Shown: positions 17,580-26,834 of the stretch, one piece after another | How positions within the stretch are numbered: the first letter of the stretch is position 1 | Layout: each line of letters begins with the position of its first letter | NCBI GenBank assembly: GCA_012798805.1 | Contig: JAAZMM010000008.1 | Coordinates: forward strand, 1 to 61,884 | Reading direction: 5' to 3' | DNA: 61,884 nt | From: Bacteroidales bacterium | Lineage (GTDB): Bacteria; Bacteroidota; Bacteroidia; Bacteroidales; UBA932 | Made by a program: the position numbers and the translations under genes | The notes under the pieces: model-generated | The model's input: the letters and a program-made list of their open reading frames with translations, nothing else | The model's database searches: none | What the model was told of the DNA's origin: nothing

Positions 17580-19027
17580 CAAAATCTTTTCCTGAACATG
17601 GTGAATAGAACTAGCACCGGATAGAGGCCAAGACGACCGACTATCATTTGGATACCCATTACAAACTTAGCAATCTTCGGAGCATTTGCAAAACTGGACA
17701 TCGAGCCATATTCGCCAAAAGCAGGACCGATATTGCTCATCATGGATATAGAAGAGCTAACGGACTCCATCAGTCCCATACCGGTCATCGCATAGATTGC
17801 CGAACCGACAAAGGCCAGGAAGAGATATATAAACAGATAAGTATAAACGCTTGAAATTAGCTCCCTGTCAACTACCTGTCCGCCTGACTTGACCTGTACC
17901 ACAGCGTTTGGATGCGCCATTTTGATAAGTTGAACCCAAGCCCCCTTAAATATGAGAAACATTCTGTCCGAGCGTACACCGCTGGAGGTGGAACCGGAAC
18001 AGCCACACTGTATGGAGACATAGAACAATACCAATATGGCTAAGATAGGCCATCCTGAAGTATCGCTGATGGCAAATCCGGTTGTACTTATTGTAGTAAC
18101 CACAGAAAAGGCCCCTTTTCGCAGTGCTTGCAGAAAGTTTTGTTCAACTCCATCAAATAAAAGACTGAGAGTGACAAGAAGAGCAGAGATAAGTATGGTA
18201 GCCAGATAAAACCGGGTCACCGGGTCTCTGAAAACCTTTGCCGACCTGCTTGCGAAAGAGGCATATATTAATCCCAGATGAATGGTGGATATCACCATGA
18301 AAAGCATCAGTACAAACTCTATCAGAGGCGAATCATAAGCCCCTATTGAGAGGTTGCGTGTACTGAATCCTCCCGTGGCGGTTACACTAAAGGAATGATT
18401 GATAGCATCAAAAGGAGACATTCCGGCCAAAATCAGTGCCAGGAAAGAGAGGACGGTTATAGCAAGGTAAACCGTGATAAGCACACGGATCAGCTTATTG
18501 GATCTATATCTGAAATTGCTTTTAGAGAGCTCTGTAATCTCCATTTTCGACATCCTGAAACGCACCATTCCAACCGAAGGCAGAATCATCATCATAAAAA
18601 CGACAACTCCAAGACCACCTATGTAGTGCGTGGAAGAGCGCCAAAACAAGAGACCGTGAGGCAGTGATTCAATCTCATTTAGAATAGTGGCACCAGTAGT
18701 GGTAATGCCTGAAGTGCTCTCAAACCAGGCATTTATCAGCGTAAATTCGCCTCCCCAAAGCACATAGGGCAACATTCCGAAAATACAAGAAAGGAACCAG
18801 GCCAATACCAAAATAGCAAGTCCCTCACGGGTATTTATATCACGCTGCCGCCTGACAAATATCAGCGGAAAAACTCCGAAAAGAAAAGTAATAAAGCCAC
18901 TCACGAGGAGTGGGCTGAATGAGGAATCAAAGCCATACAGCGCCGAAACCACCGCTGAAAGCAGCATGAAGAAAGCGTTGCATATAAGCGCAATTCCAAC
19001 ATATCTTGATATGACACCGGCATTCAT
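17579..19027 (-). CDS. trkH: Trk-type potassium uptake membrane subunit TrkH
   Basis: The 482-aa protein has four membrane-pore-membrane units whose selectivity-filter loops are visible: TSGITTTGATI, SVTATGGFST, TISTTGFAI and MMSNIGPAFG. These are TrkH/KtrB family hallmarks and predict K+ (possibly Na+-coupled) uptake at the inner membrane. The usual cytosolic gating partner, TrkA or KtrA with RCK domains, is not in the window. Instead the start codon overlaps the stop of an upstream HAMP-domain protein by 4 bp (ATGA). Confidence 0.93.
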   Translation of the reverse strand: MNAGVISRYVGIALICNAFFMLLSAVVSALYGFDSSFSPLLVSGFITFLFGVFPLIFVRRQRDINTREGLAILVLAWFLSCIFGMLPYVLWGGEFTLINAWFESTSGITTTGATILNEIESLPHGLLFWRSSTHYIGGLGVVVFMMMILPSVGMVRFRMSKMEITELSKSNFRYRSNKLIRVLITVYLAITVLSFLALILAGMSPFDAINHSFSVTATGGFSTRNLSIGAYDSPLIEFVLMLFMVISTIHLGLIYASFASRSAKVFRDPVTRFYLATILISALLVTLSLLFDGVEQNFLQALRKGAFSVVTTISTTGFAISDTSGWPILAILVLFYVSIQCGCSGSTSSGVRSDRMFLIFKGAWVQLIKMAHPNAVVQVKSGGQVVDRELISSVYTYLFIYLFLAFVGSAIYAMTGMGLMESVSSSISMMSNIGPAFGEYGSMSSFANAPKIAKFVMGIQMIVGRLGLYPVLVLFTMFRKRF

Positions 19028-19815
19028 CCACTCTGTTTTTTTGTGGATTTATTTATATCGATAATATCCTTCACTCTCTCATTAAGTTCTGCGATCTCAT
19101 CCTGACTCTCTATCTTGACATCATACTTCTTGTTGAAGCTAAGATAACCTTTAATACCATGAGTTATCTTTAGAAGCGGGTTGATCAAATAATGATTTAG
19201 GTAGTAATTAAAGAGCAGTACCATAATAAAGCCCAGCAGGACAGAGATCAAACCGGGCATAAGACTTCGGTAAAAATTGTCCTGAAGCGACTGCGAGTTG
19301 TGAATCAATGCATCCTGACTATCATTTGTAAGCTTTTCGATATAGGCTTTGAGCTTGGCATAAACAGGCTGTAAACGGTTGAAATACCACTCTTTGCGGA
19401 TATCATCCTTATTTATAAGCCATATATCCGAGGCCTCGCGAACAACATGCATATATGCTGTAAAGGCGTACATAACAGAGTCGGCATTCGCTTTATCATG
19501 CTCTGTAACAAAACTCTCTTTTATTCCGCTGAAAAGGGAGATAAATTCTTCATCGTTGATTACCTCAATACTCTCTCCACCCACCTCGCCGACAACCAGA
19601 TGCATCATACGAAGGTTGTACTCCTCCGCCTTCGCAAGAAGCTCCCACGAGACCTCAATACTGTTGGTATTGTCCGAAATCAGTTCAGTAACATGGTTGT
19701 TCATCCTGGTGTACTCAAACATCGAGATAGAGCTAGATATCAGAAGAATCAGAGCAAGGACAACGCATCCGAGGAAAACCTTTCTCTTTATGCCCATATA
19801 TCGAAAATTTGCCAT
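19024..19815 (-). CDS. Two-TM periplasmic-sensor protein with C-terminal HAMP domain and no output module
   Basis: The 263-aa protein begins with a cytoplasmic stub, TM1 at about 13-31, a largely helical periplasmic segment (about 35-183) that looks like a four-helix-bundle sensor, TM2 at about 186-207 and a HAMP-like segment from Pro213 to about 255. It then ends. Histidine kinases and chemoreceptors continue with a signalling domain at this point; none is present, and the next gene is trkH. The 4-bp overlap with trkH suggests the two are made together. A role in modulating TrkH is inference from context. Confidence 0.65.
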   Translation of the reverse strand: MANFRYMGIKRKVFLGCVVLALILLISSSISMFEYTRMNNHVTELISDNTNSIEVSWELLAKAEEYNLRMMHLVVGEVGGESIEVINDEEFISLFSGIKESFVTEHDKANADSVMYAFTAYMHVVREASDIWLINKDDIRKEWYFNRLQPVYAKLKAYIEKLTNDSQDALIHNSQSLQDNFYRSLMPGLISVLLGFIMVLLFNYYLNHYLINPLLKITHGIKGYLSFNKKYDVKIESQDEIAELNERVKDIIDINKSTKKQSG

Positions 19816-19834
19816 AAACCTGGTGTTGTTCTTA

Positions 19835-19864
19835 CAAAGGTAATAAATAAACTCTAGAGTTCAA
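19835..19864 (-). promoter_or_regulatory. Promoter for the HAMP-trkH-helicase operon
   Basis: On the minus strand TTG (19864-19862) lies 19 bp upstream of TACCTTTG (19842-19835), a perfect TAnnTTTG -7 element. Transcription would start about 15 nt before the ATG at 19815. The -33 element lies within the last codons of dapF. Confidence 0.6.
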
Positions 19865-20699
19865 CCTCAGTTTCGAAGACAAATGTGGCCGGACCTGTAA
19901 GCCAAATCTCCTCAAATGCTATACCTTCTTTGAGGGGTATGAAATCAACTGCCAAATAATCCCCAAGGGCCTGTATCTCAAATCTTACCCTTTCTCCATC
20001 AATGGTAAAGCATTCAGCTCCGTGGATGAAGGAGGCAATTGAGGAGGCGGTTACTCCCGTACCGCAGGCGAATGTTTCAGCCTCCACTCCCCTTTCGTAT
20101 GTCCTGACTTTGATCTTATCATTCGCAATTTCCACAAAATTCACATTTGTTCCATTTGGAAAACGTTCATGCCACCTCCATTTTTTTCCTTCGCCGTCAA
20201 CATCATATTCCGCAACATCGTCAACAAAAACCACAAAATGATCCGACCCCGTATCGAGAAAATAGCCCTCCGGGTAGATTGTTACCGGAGAATTGCCCTT
20301 CTTGTCCGGAAGCAGGTCCCTCATTTTCAAACGAACTATGCAACGATATGGGCCATATTCAAGCACCTCTGCACGATGGTAGCCATCGATTGCGGTAAAT
20401 TCAAACTTTTTCAATCCCCTGTGAGCGGCAAATGCCACCAGACATCTGCCCCCATTGCCACACATTGTGCCCTCAAATCCGTCAGAATTGAAATAGCGCA
20501 TAGTAAAATCATATTCACCACCGGCGCTGAGTAGCATCATTCCATCGGCTCCGATACCAAATCTCCTGTCACAGAGCCACCTTATCTGAGAATCATCAAG
20601 ATTGACCGAACCATCACGGTTGTCAATAATAACGAAGTCATTTCCGGCTCCCTGATACTTGTAAACTTTGAGTCTTTTAGCCATATTATCATTGCCCAT
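19854..20699 (-). CDS. dapF: Diaminopimelate epimerase
   Basis: DapF converts LL- to meso-diaminopimelate for lysine and peptidoglycan synthesis. The 281-aa protein has the substrate-binding GAGNDF motif, Cys80 in CGNGGRC and Cys212 in ACGTGV, the two catalytic cysteines. The ATG at 20699 overlaps the lpxB stop by one base (TAATG), which supports it over the internal ATG five codons later. The C-terminal half has the expected duplicated fold length. Confidence 0.93.
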   Translation of the reverse strand: MGNDNMAKRLKVYKYQGAGNDFVIIDNRDGSVNLDDSQIRWLCDRRFGIGADGMMLLSAGGEYDFTMRYFNSDGFEGTMCGNGGRCLVAFAAHRGLKKFEFTAIDGYHRAEVLEYGPYRCIVRLKMRDLLPDKKGNSPVTIYPEGYFLDTGSDHFVVFVDDVAEYDVDGEGKKWRWHERFPNGTNVNFVEIANDKIKVRTYERGVEAETFACGTGVTASSIASFIHGAECFTIDGERVRFEIQALGDYLAVDFIPLKEGIAFEEIWLTGPATFVFETEVEL

Positions 20700-21871
20700 T
20701 ATCTGTTTTTATCTGTTATCTGTTCGGAATACTCTTTCATCACACCAATCATCTTGCGAGCTATTTTGCGCGAAGCACCGGAACCTCCCAATATCTCACG
20801 TAGGGCAGTATAATCGCTCTTCATCGCATTTCTGTACTCTTGGTCGGTGAGCATACGTGAGATCTCCGCAAAAATATTCTCCGGAGAGGCATCATCCTGA
20901 ATGAGTTCCTTGAAAATGAGTTTGTCGAGGATCAGATTGGCGAGACTCACATACTTGACCCTTACCAAAAGCTTCGCTATTAAATATGTGATGCGGTTGA
21001 AACCATAGCATACTACCTGTGGGGTGCCTATAATAGCTGCTTCCAGACTAGCAGTACCGGAACTGATAACGGCTGCATCGGAGTGGTTAAGTACCCCATA
21101 GGTCTCTCCCTCTATTATGCGGATGGAGCTATCGGCAGGAATTAACTCATTGTAAAACTGCAAATCCACCGAAGGTGCAGCAGCAAGCAACAATTGGTAA
21201 CCTGCAAGTATCGGATCCTGTTTCAGAAGCCTTTCCAGGGCCACCATTCGGGGAAGCAGGAATCTTATCTCCGCCTCTCTGCTGCCTGCCAGCAATGCTA
21301 TTGAAGGAGCCTCTCCAAGAGAGTGACGGAGTGCAAAATCCTGTCGTCCAAGGCGAATGCATTGATCGACATCAATGCTATCAATCAGAGGGTTACCAAC
21401 ATAATGAGGCTCAACTCCAAGCTTGCGAAAATATTCTTTCTCAAATGGAAAGATGATAAATAGTTCATCTACATATCTGCGAATCTTACGAATGCGTCTT
21501 TCTCCGCGGGCCCAAAGCTTGGGGGCAATATAGTAGAAGACCCGGATACCATGCTTGTGGGCAAAACGCGCCATCTTCAGATTAAATCCGGGATAATCTA
21601 TGAGTATCAGTACATCCGGATCGTACTCCAATAGGTCACGCCGGCACTCTATCATATTGCGTCGGATGGCTCCCAAGCGGGATATCACCTCCACAACTCC
21701 CATCACCGCAGTTGACTTGTAATGGCGAACCAAGGTACCTCCCACGGCAGACATAAAATCTCCTCCCCAGAAGCGGAATTCCGCAGATGGGTCCTCAGCA
21801 ATCAATCCTTTCATCAGATTGGAGCCATGCAGGTCTCCCGAAGCCTCGCCGGCAATGAGATAGTAACGCAT
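20699..21871 (-). CDS. lpxB: Lipid-A-disaccharide synthase
   Basis: LpxB (GT19) joins UDP-2,3-diacylglucosamine and lipid X to make the lipid A disaccharide at the cytoplasmic face of the inner membrane. The 390-aa sequence shows the N-terminal GEASGDLHGSNL motif, DYPGFNLKMA, YYIAPKLWARGERRIRKI and the later SSGTASLEAA, all typical. It confirms a Gram-negative envelope. It lies between surE (18 bp upstream) and dapF (1-bp overlap) and is probably co-transcribed with both. Confidence 0.95.
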   Translation of the reverse strand: MRYYLIAGEASGDLHGSNLMKGLIAEDPSAEFRFWGGDFMSAVGGTLVRHYKSTAVMGVVEVISRLGAIRRNMIECRRDLLEYDPDVLILIDYPGFNLKMARFAHKHGIRVFYYIAPKLWARGERRIRKIRRYVDELFIIFPFEKEYFRKLGVEPHYVGNPLIDSIDVDQCIRLGRQDFALRHSLGEAPSIALLAGSREAEIRFLLPRMVALERLLKQDPILAGYQLLLAAAPSVDLQFYNELIPADSSIRIIEGETYGVLNHSDAAVISSGTASLEAAIIGTPQVVCYGFNRITYLIAKLLVRVKYVSLANLILDKLIFKELIQDDASPENIFAEISRMLTDQEYRNAMKSDYTALREILGGSGASRKIARKMIGVMKEYSEQITDKNR

Positions 21872-21889
21872 AGAAAGAGAATTGTTATG

Positions 21890-22681
21890 TTAAAAAGACC
21901 AGAGGTCGCGCAGGCGCTCCTTCTCGCGGTAGTCAGTATTGTCAACACGGTGAGGAACCACTGATACATAACCATTATTTACCAGAGTATGGTCAGCATC
22001 AGGAGCCTCATCCTTATCTAGAAAACTCCCGATAATCCAGTAGTATTCCCTGCCTCTGGGGTCAACCCGCTTATCAAATTCCCTTACCCATCTGCCATCA
22101 CCCTGGTGAGCTATTTTGATGCCTTTGATCTCCTCAAAGGGAATGTTGGGAAAGTTGACATTAAGATAGATTCCCCTGCTGATACCAGTTTCGAGGAGCT
22201 TGTCAAGTATGATTCGTGAATAATGGATCACTCCGGTAAAATCAGGGTCAGGTTTATGGCTACAGAGTGAAAAACCGATTGAGGGGATATCATAGATGGC
22301 ACCCTCAGCTGCGGCACCAAGAGTGCCGGAATAGACTGACGCAACCGAAGCATTGGATCCATGGTTTATACCGGAAACCAACAAGTCGGGCATCTTCTCC
22401 TCTTTCAGAAAGAGATTGACACCCATCTTGACACAATCCACCGGCGTGCCGGTAAAACCATATACCCGGAGCGAACCCAAGCCTTCTTCTGCGGGCACAC
22501 TTTTAACAAGATCCATTCTAAGTGTCTGTTCCAGGGAAATAGCGGCGGACTTACCTGACTGGGGCTCCACAGGAGCAACTACAGTCACATTGCCGTACGT
22601 ACGCATAAGCGCGGTCACTGCCACGATGCCTTTCGCATCGAGGCCATCATCGTTAGTGACCAATATCTCAATTTTTTTCAT
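21890..22681 (-). CDS. surE: 5'/3'-nucleotidase SurE
   Basis: SurE is a metal-dependent nucleoside monophosphatase linked to stress survival. The 263-aa protein has the metal-binding Asp11-Asp12 in LVTNDDGLDAKG, SGINHGSN and YSGTLGAAAEG. Length is typical. It is the first gene of a surE-lpxB-dapF minus-strand set and is divergent from gap. A -7 promoter element ends only 5 bp before the start codon, so the transcript may be leaderless. Confidence 0.93.
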   Translation of the reverse strand: MKKIEILVTNDDGLDAKGIVAVTALMRTYGNVTVVAPVEPQSGKSAAISLEQTLRMDLVKSVPAEEGLGSLRVYGFTGTPVDCVKMGVNLFLKEEKMPDLLVSGINHGSNASVASVYSGTLGAAAEGAIYDIPSIGFSLCSHKPDPDFTGVIHYSRIILDKLLETGISRGIYLNVNFPNIPFEEIKGIKIAHQGDGRWVREFDKRVDPRGREYYWIIGSFLDKDEAPDADHTLVNNGYVSVVPHRVDNTDYREKERLRDLWSF

Positions 22682-22685
22682 GCCA

Positions 22686-22693
22686 CAAAGGTA
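22686..22693 (-). promoter_or_regulatory. -7 promoter element TACCTTTG directly before surE
   Basis: The minus strand reads TACCTTTG, then TGGC, then the surE ATG. A start site about 5 nt after the element falls on or next to the A of ATG. No -33 TTG is seen at the expected distance. Confidence 0.5.
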
Positions 22694-22702
22694 ATATTTT
22701 CA

Positions 22703-22732
22703 TTGTTATTTGGATAATTGTTTCTATATTTG
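22703..22732 (+). promoter_or_regulatory. Bacteroidota promoter for gap
   Basis: TTG (22703-22705) and TATATTTG (22725-22732, TAnnTTTG) are 19 bp apart. The predicted start site near 22738 leaves a leader of about 30 nt before the ATG at 22769. Confidence 0.65.
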
Positions 22733-22762
22733 TGAGGTTTTTCAGTTAATTAAACATAATAA

Positions 22763-23770
<1,008 letters not shown>

Positions 23771-23771
23771 C

Positions 23772-23800
23772 AAAAAAGAGTCCTCACGGACTCTTTTTTT
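23772..23800 (+). terminator. Intrinsic terminator of gap
   Basis: Stem GAGTCC/GGACTC (23778-23783 with 23788-23793), loop TCAC, preceded by an A run and followed by eight T residues. The stop codon of gap is immediately upstream. Confidence 0.85.
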
Positions 23801-23912
23801 TAGTTCTGAGTTGGGAGTATGTAGTGTGTAGTTTAGAGTAAGTCAATTAGTTTTAAGTGTGTAGTAATAGATTAAGAGAGAATAGTTTGTAGTTATGAGT
23901 TATTAGCAGTAG
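23801..23912 (+). repeat. Degenerate AGTnnnn heptad array after gap
   Basis: AGT recurs every seven bases at 23802, 23809, 23816, 23823, 23830 and 23837. After a phase shift it recurs at 23849, 23856, 23863, 23884, 23891 and 23898, with near matches at 23877 and 23905. The other four positions of each unit vary. The region has no coding potential and begins directly after the gap terminator. Confidence 0.6.
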
Positions 23913-23970
23913 AGAACTATAAGAAAATTGAACTAAAGTATAACGGTCAATCGCCAGAAATTAATTTCTC

Positions 23971-24043
23971 ACTAACTCAATCTTACTGCCCACCACACAC
24001 TACACACTACACACTACAGACTACACACTACACACTACACACT
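23971..24043 (-). repeat. Heptad array at and after the 3' end of the sugar-kinase-like gene
   Basis: Six tandem TACACAC units lie at 24001-24042 (the third reads TACAGAC). On the minus strand this is AGT every seven bases, in the same register style as the array after gap but pointing the other way. Weaker units extend to 23971. The kinase stop codon and its last two codons lie inside the array. Confidence 0.65.
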
Positions 24044-25132
24044 ATCTATATACTCCTTCATCTCCTCTTCGTGGGCATCCAGGGAGTCCAGGAGTCGCTT
24101 TTGGGCCATCGTGCGATCATAATTGTGTTCCGGATAACTCGTCTTGTAGTAAGTATCACCGTTGAGATAATCTGTAAGGAAACGAATTGTCTGCATATAA
24201 GTAAGGAGTCTGGCTCCAAAAGGCAACAACTCTTTTTCCATCTCTGTCAAAAAGGGTTTTGCCCCCTCAAGATAGCCTTTGGTAAATGCCTTGAATATCT
24301 CCATGTCAAGACCCACATTGTCAAGATCTTTATCATCCTCGGCACCGGTATTGGCAGCAGTGCGGATGAAATCTCCGTAGTCGGAAAGAACATAGCCAGG
24401 CATAGTGGTGTCAAGATCAATTATACATAGGACATTGTCATCCTCGTCAAAGAGAATATTGTTGACCTTCGTGTCACAGTGAGTTATGCGTTTTGTAAGT
24501 TTGCCCTCACGTCCAAGACGCTCTGCAAGCGACATTTCATCGGCCCTGTCAAGCAATTCTTCAACCAGAGGACGCACTCTTTCAAGACGACCTGCTTTGT
24601 CTGCAGCTACTGCCTCCTGAAGCTCCTCTATACGAAATTCAATGTTATGAAAATTAGGGATAGTCTCGTTGAGAGGTTCGCCACCCAGATCCGAAAGCAT
24701 ATATTGGAAATCCCCAAACGACTTGCCTGTTATATATGCCAGCTCAGGTGTCACATCTTCGCGGCTTTTTGAACGATCTATATATTTGGAAATTCTCCAA
24801 TACTCGCCATCCATCTCATAATAGGATTTGCCGGAACTGGATTTGACAAAAGTAAGCACCCTATCGGGGCCTCCGGGAATACCACGATCAAACATTTTAT
24901 CACGAATATGAGCGGTAACCCTGTCAATATTGTGCTGCATCTTGTCCACATCCTTGAAGACATCGCTATTAATGCGCTGCACCACATAATCAGGCAGATC
25001 AGGCTCCACAATCCTTAATCTGAAGGTATCGTTTATAAGACCCTTGCCCAAACGCGATATCTCTACCGGCGTACCTTCCAATTCGAAATTTGAAAGTATT
25101 TTTCTCCACCTGTTGTTAATAGCCTTATTCAT
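24035..25132 (-). CDS. APH-fold sugar kinase, N-acetylhexosamine 1-kinase (NahK)-like
   Basis: The 365-aa protein has the phosphotransferase (APH) fold: an N-terminal nucleotide loop (LGKGLINDTF), the catalytic loop H218-C-D220-T-K222-V-N-N225, and the metal-binding D239-L-D241 followed by TTMPG. The VQRINSDVF segment and the HCDTK loop resemble NahK-type anomeric kinases that phosphorylate GlcNAc or GalNAc, which would suit a glycan-feeding bacterium. Substrate is not proved. Antibiotic resistance is unlikely. The stop codon falls within a heptad repeat, so the last few residues may be repeat-derived. Confidence 0.75.
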   Translation of the reverse strand: MNKAINNRWRKILSNFELEGTPVEISRLGKGLINDTFRLRIVEPDLPDYVVQRINSDVFKDVDKMQHNIDRVTAHIRDKMFDRGIPGGPDRVLTFVKSSSGKSYYEMDGEYWRISKYIDRSKSREDVTPELAYITGKSFGDFQYMLSDLGGEPLNETIPNFHNIEFRIEELQEAVAADKAGRLERVRPLVEELLDRADEMSLAERLGREGKLTKRITHCDTKVNNILFDEDDNVLCIIDLDTTMPGYVLSDYGDFIRTAANTGAEDDKDLDNVGLDMEIFKAFTKGYLEGAKPFLTEMEKELLPFGARLLTYMQTIRFLTDYLNGDTYYKTSYPEHNYDRTMAQKRLLDSLDAHEEEMKEYIDSV

Positions 25133-25153
25133 AATTTTATGCCTATTATATCA

Positions 25154-25183
25154 TTGTAAAGGTAGTTATAATTGTTATTTTTG
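25154..25183 (+). promoter_or_regulatory. Promoter for the M14 carboxypeptidase gene
   Basis: TTG (25154-25156) and TATTTTTG (25176-25183, TAnnTTTG) are spaced 19 bp apart. The start site would be near 25189, 14 nt before the ATG at 25203. This rules out in-frame starts further upstream. Confidence 0.6.
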
Positions 25184-25193
25184 CAAAAATAAC
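25174..25193. promoter_or_regulatory. 20-bp perfect palindrome formed by back-to-back -7 elements
   Basis: The sequence GTTATTTTTGCAAAAATAAC is its own reverse complement. Its halves read TATTTTTG on both strands, a TAnnTTTG element toward the carboxypeptidase (plus) and toward the sugar kinase (minus). Only the plus side has a convincing -33 element. It could be a shared promoter core or a repressor site. Confidence 0.5.
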
Positions 25194-25202
25194 TATAACC
25201 AA

Positions 25203-26777
25203 ATGAGACATTTCATTCTTTCAGTTCTTCTTCTGGCTACATCGATTATGATGGATGCTCAGGTCAGATTTGATGCTGACTTTGAGAGCGGAAACCTTGG
25301 AAAGGTAGAACTTCTCGATTCTACAAAAGTGATAGTCACTCCCGGTGACACGGTTGAACATCTCTCCTACCTTATACATGGCAAATTTGACCCCATAAAT
25401 CCCATTGACATCTCCCTTGCAGCCAATGCCAACTGGTATTATTTCAGGATCAGCGGCATTGAGGGCAAACAGATATATCTGACTCTTAAAGATAACGGAG
25501 TCCATGGGCTCTCCTACTCCTATGACGGTGACCAATGGATACATTTTCCTCTAAACGAATCACCTCGCAGACGACTCGATAAACGTTTTGACAAAGACAC
25601 GGTATTCATTGCACTCTACCGCCCCTATACATACTCATATCTCCAGGAGCGAATTGCAGAATGGGGTAGCAGAGAAGGCACTCGGATTGACACTATCGGC
25701 TGGAGCTTTGAAGGAAGACCCCTCCAACTGCTACACATCACCGATCCCAATGTTCCAACGACAGCAAAAAAACGTCTCTGGTTCCATGGCCGTCAGCACC
25801 CCAGTGAAACTCCCGGCTCGTGGCTCCTTGATGCTTTTATCGAAAAAATCACCTCCGATACGCCCGAAGCCAAATCGCTCCGGGCACAAATTGATGCATA
25901 TATTCTCCCCTTCGCCAATCCAGACGGAGTATTCAACGGCCTCTCGAGATCCAATGCAATCGGAGTTAATCAGGAAATCAACTTTGGAAGGAGCGACGAC
26001 AGTACTGTGGTCGAAGTACAGGCTATGAAGGCGATGTTCCGCAAACTCCATGATGAGCAACCGGTTGACCTGGTGCTTAACAACCACTCCCAGCATGCTG
26101 ACTGTGCAACATACTGGATGCATACCAGCAGCAGCACCTCCATTGAGTACTCGCGCAAACAATGGGTCTTTGCAGGACTTAGCTGCTCATTCAATCCCTA
26201 TATGTATCCCAAAGAGATGTTGTTTTCAGATGTGGCTCCCCGATACTGCGAGGGCTGGTTCTGGAATAATGCGGGCGAACGCACCATTGCATTGACCCTT
26301 GAGACTCCCTATACCTTCTATTCTTTCAACAAAGAGGGTGAATGGGTAAATGACTCAAATTTAAAGTACTTCGGCGAACGCCTTTTGGATGCTGTGGCAG
26401 AGTACTTAGGTGTTTCCACTCCCGGACGCATCCTGATAGAGAACCCTGATAATCCCAAAGGTTGGAAAGCACTCTCCAACAAAACCACCGCTTTTATGGG
26501 AGAAAGTGGCTGGAGCGCCACCGCTAAAGGATCTAAAATAATATATAGAGCCGACAGGGTGGAAGCAGGTGAATATGAACTATATCGCTATATTCCGGGT
26601 CACAACATAGAGCCCCCGCAAGGCCGTAACGACTTTGGCGAAACTGATCCCGGCGAGCACGGATGGGTATTTGAATGTGACTATACCCAAAAGAGAGATG
26701 GGCGTTTCAAATATGTATATAGAGCAAAAGAAGTTGACGACATAGCAGACGCCATCCTTCTTATAAGAAAAAGATAA
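25203..26777 (+). CDS. Exported M14-family zinc carboxypeptidase with CCP-like N-domain
   Basis: The 524-aa protein has a signal peptide (residues 1-20, ending MMDAQ), an N-terminal beta-sandwich (about 22-135) like that of cytosolic carboxypeptidases, and a carboxypeptidase domain with zinc ligands His199 and Glu202 (GRQHPSE), a later His in NNHSQHAD, and a catalytic Glu in LTLETPYTF. It probably trims C-terminal residues of peptides in the periplasm. The start at 25203 is chosen from the signal peptide and the promoter at 25154-25183. A lysozyme-like or amidase function is less likely. Confidence 0.85.
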   Translation: MRHFILSVLLLATSIMMDAQVRFDADFESGNLGKVELLDSTKVIVTPGDTVEHLSYLIHGKFDPINPIDISLAANANWYYFRISGIEGKQIYLTLKDNGVHGLSYSYDGDQWIHFPLNESPRRRLDKRFDKDTVFIALYRPYTYSYLQERIAEWGSREGTRIDTIGWSFEGRPLQLLHITDPNVPTTAKKRLWFHGRQHPSETPGSWLLDAFIEKITSDTPEAKSLRAQIDAYILPFANPDGVFNGLSRSNAIGVNQEINFGRSDDSTVVEVQAMKAMFRKLHDEQPVDLVLNNHSQHADCATYWMHTSSSTSIEYSRKQWVFAGLSCSFNPYMYPKEMLFSDVAPRYCEGWFWNNAGERTIALTLETPYTFYSFNKEGEWVNDSNLKYFGERLLDAVAEYLGVSTPGRILIENPDNPKGWKALSNKTTAFMGESGWSATAKGSKIIYRADRVEAGEYELYRYIPGHNIEPPQGRNDFGETDPGEHGWVFECDYTQKRDGRFKYVYRAKEVDDIADAILLIRKR

Positions 26778-26834
26778 ACTAATTTTTAATCCAACTTGTG
26801 GGGTTCTGTCAAATCCGGAACCTGCACCACGGTG

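Noticed and set aside
24001-24042. CRISPR array or VNTR-type gene repeat
   Set aside because: Units are 7 bp with no spacers; it is a tandem heptad and matches the degenerate arrays elsewhere, not CRISPR.
24035-25132. Aminoglycoside resistance gene
   Set aside because: The APH fold is shared with sugar kinases; local motifs and length resemble NahK, and there is no mobile context.
25044-25202. N-terminal extension of the M14 carboxypeptidase
   Set aside because: It lies antisense to the kinase and upstream of the promoter; the signal peptide begins at 25203.
26800-26834. Terminator hairpin GCAC-CACG-GTGC between the M14 and lipoprotein genes
   Set aside because: The stem is only four base pairs; the following T run is short, so it was not listed as a feature.
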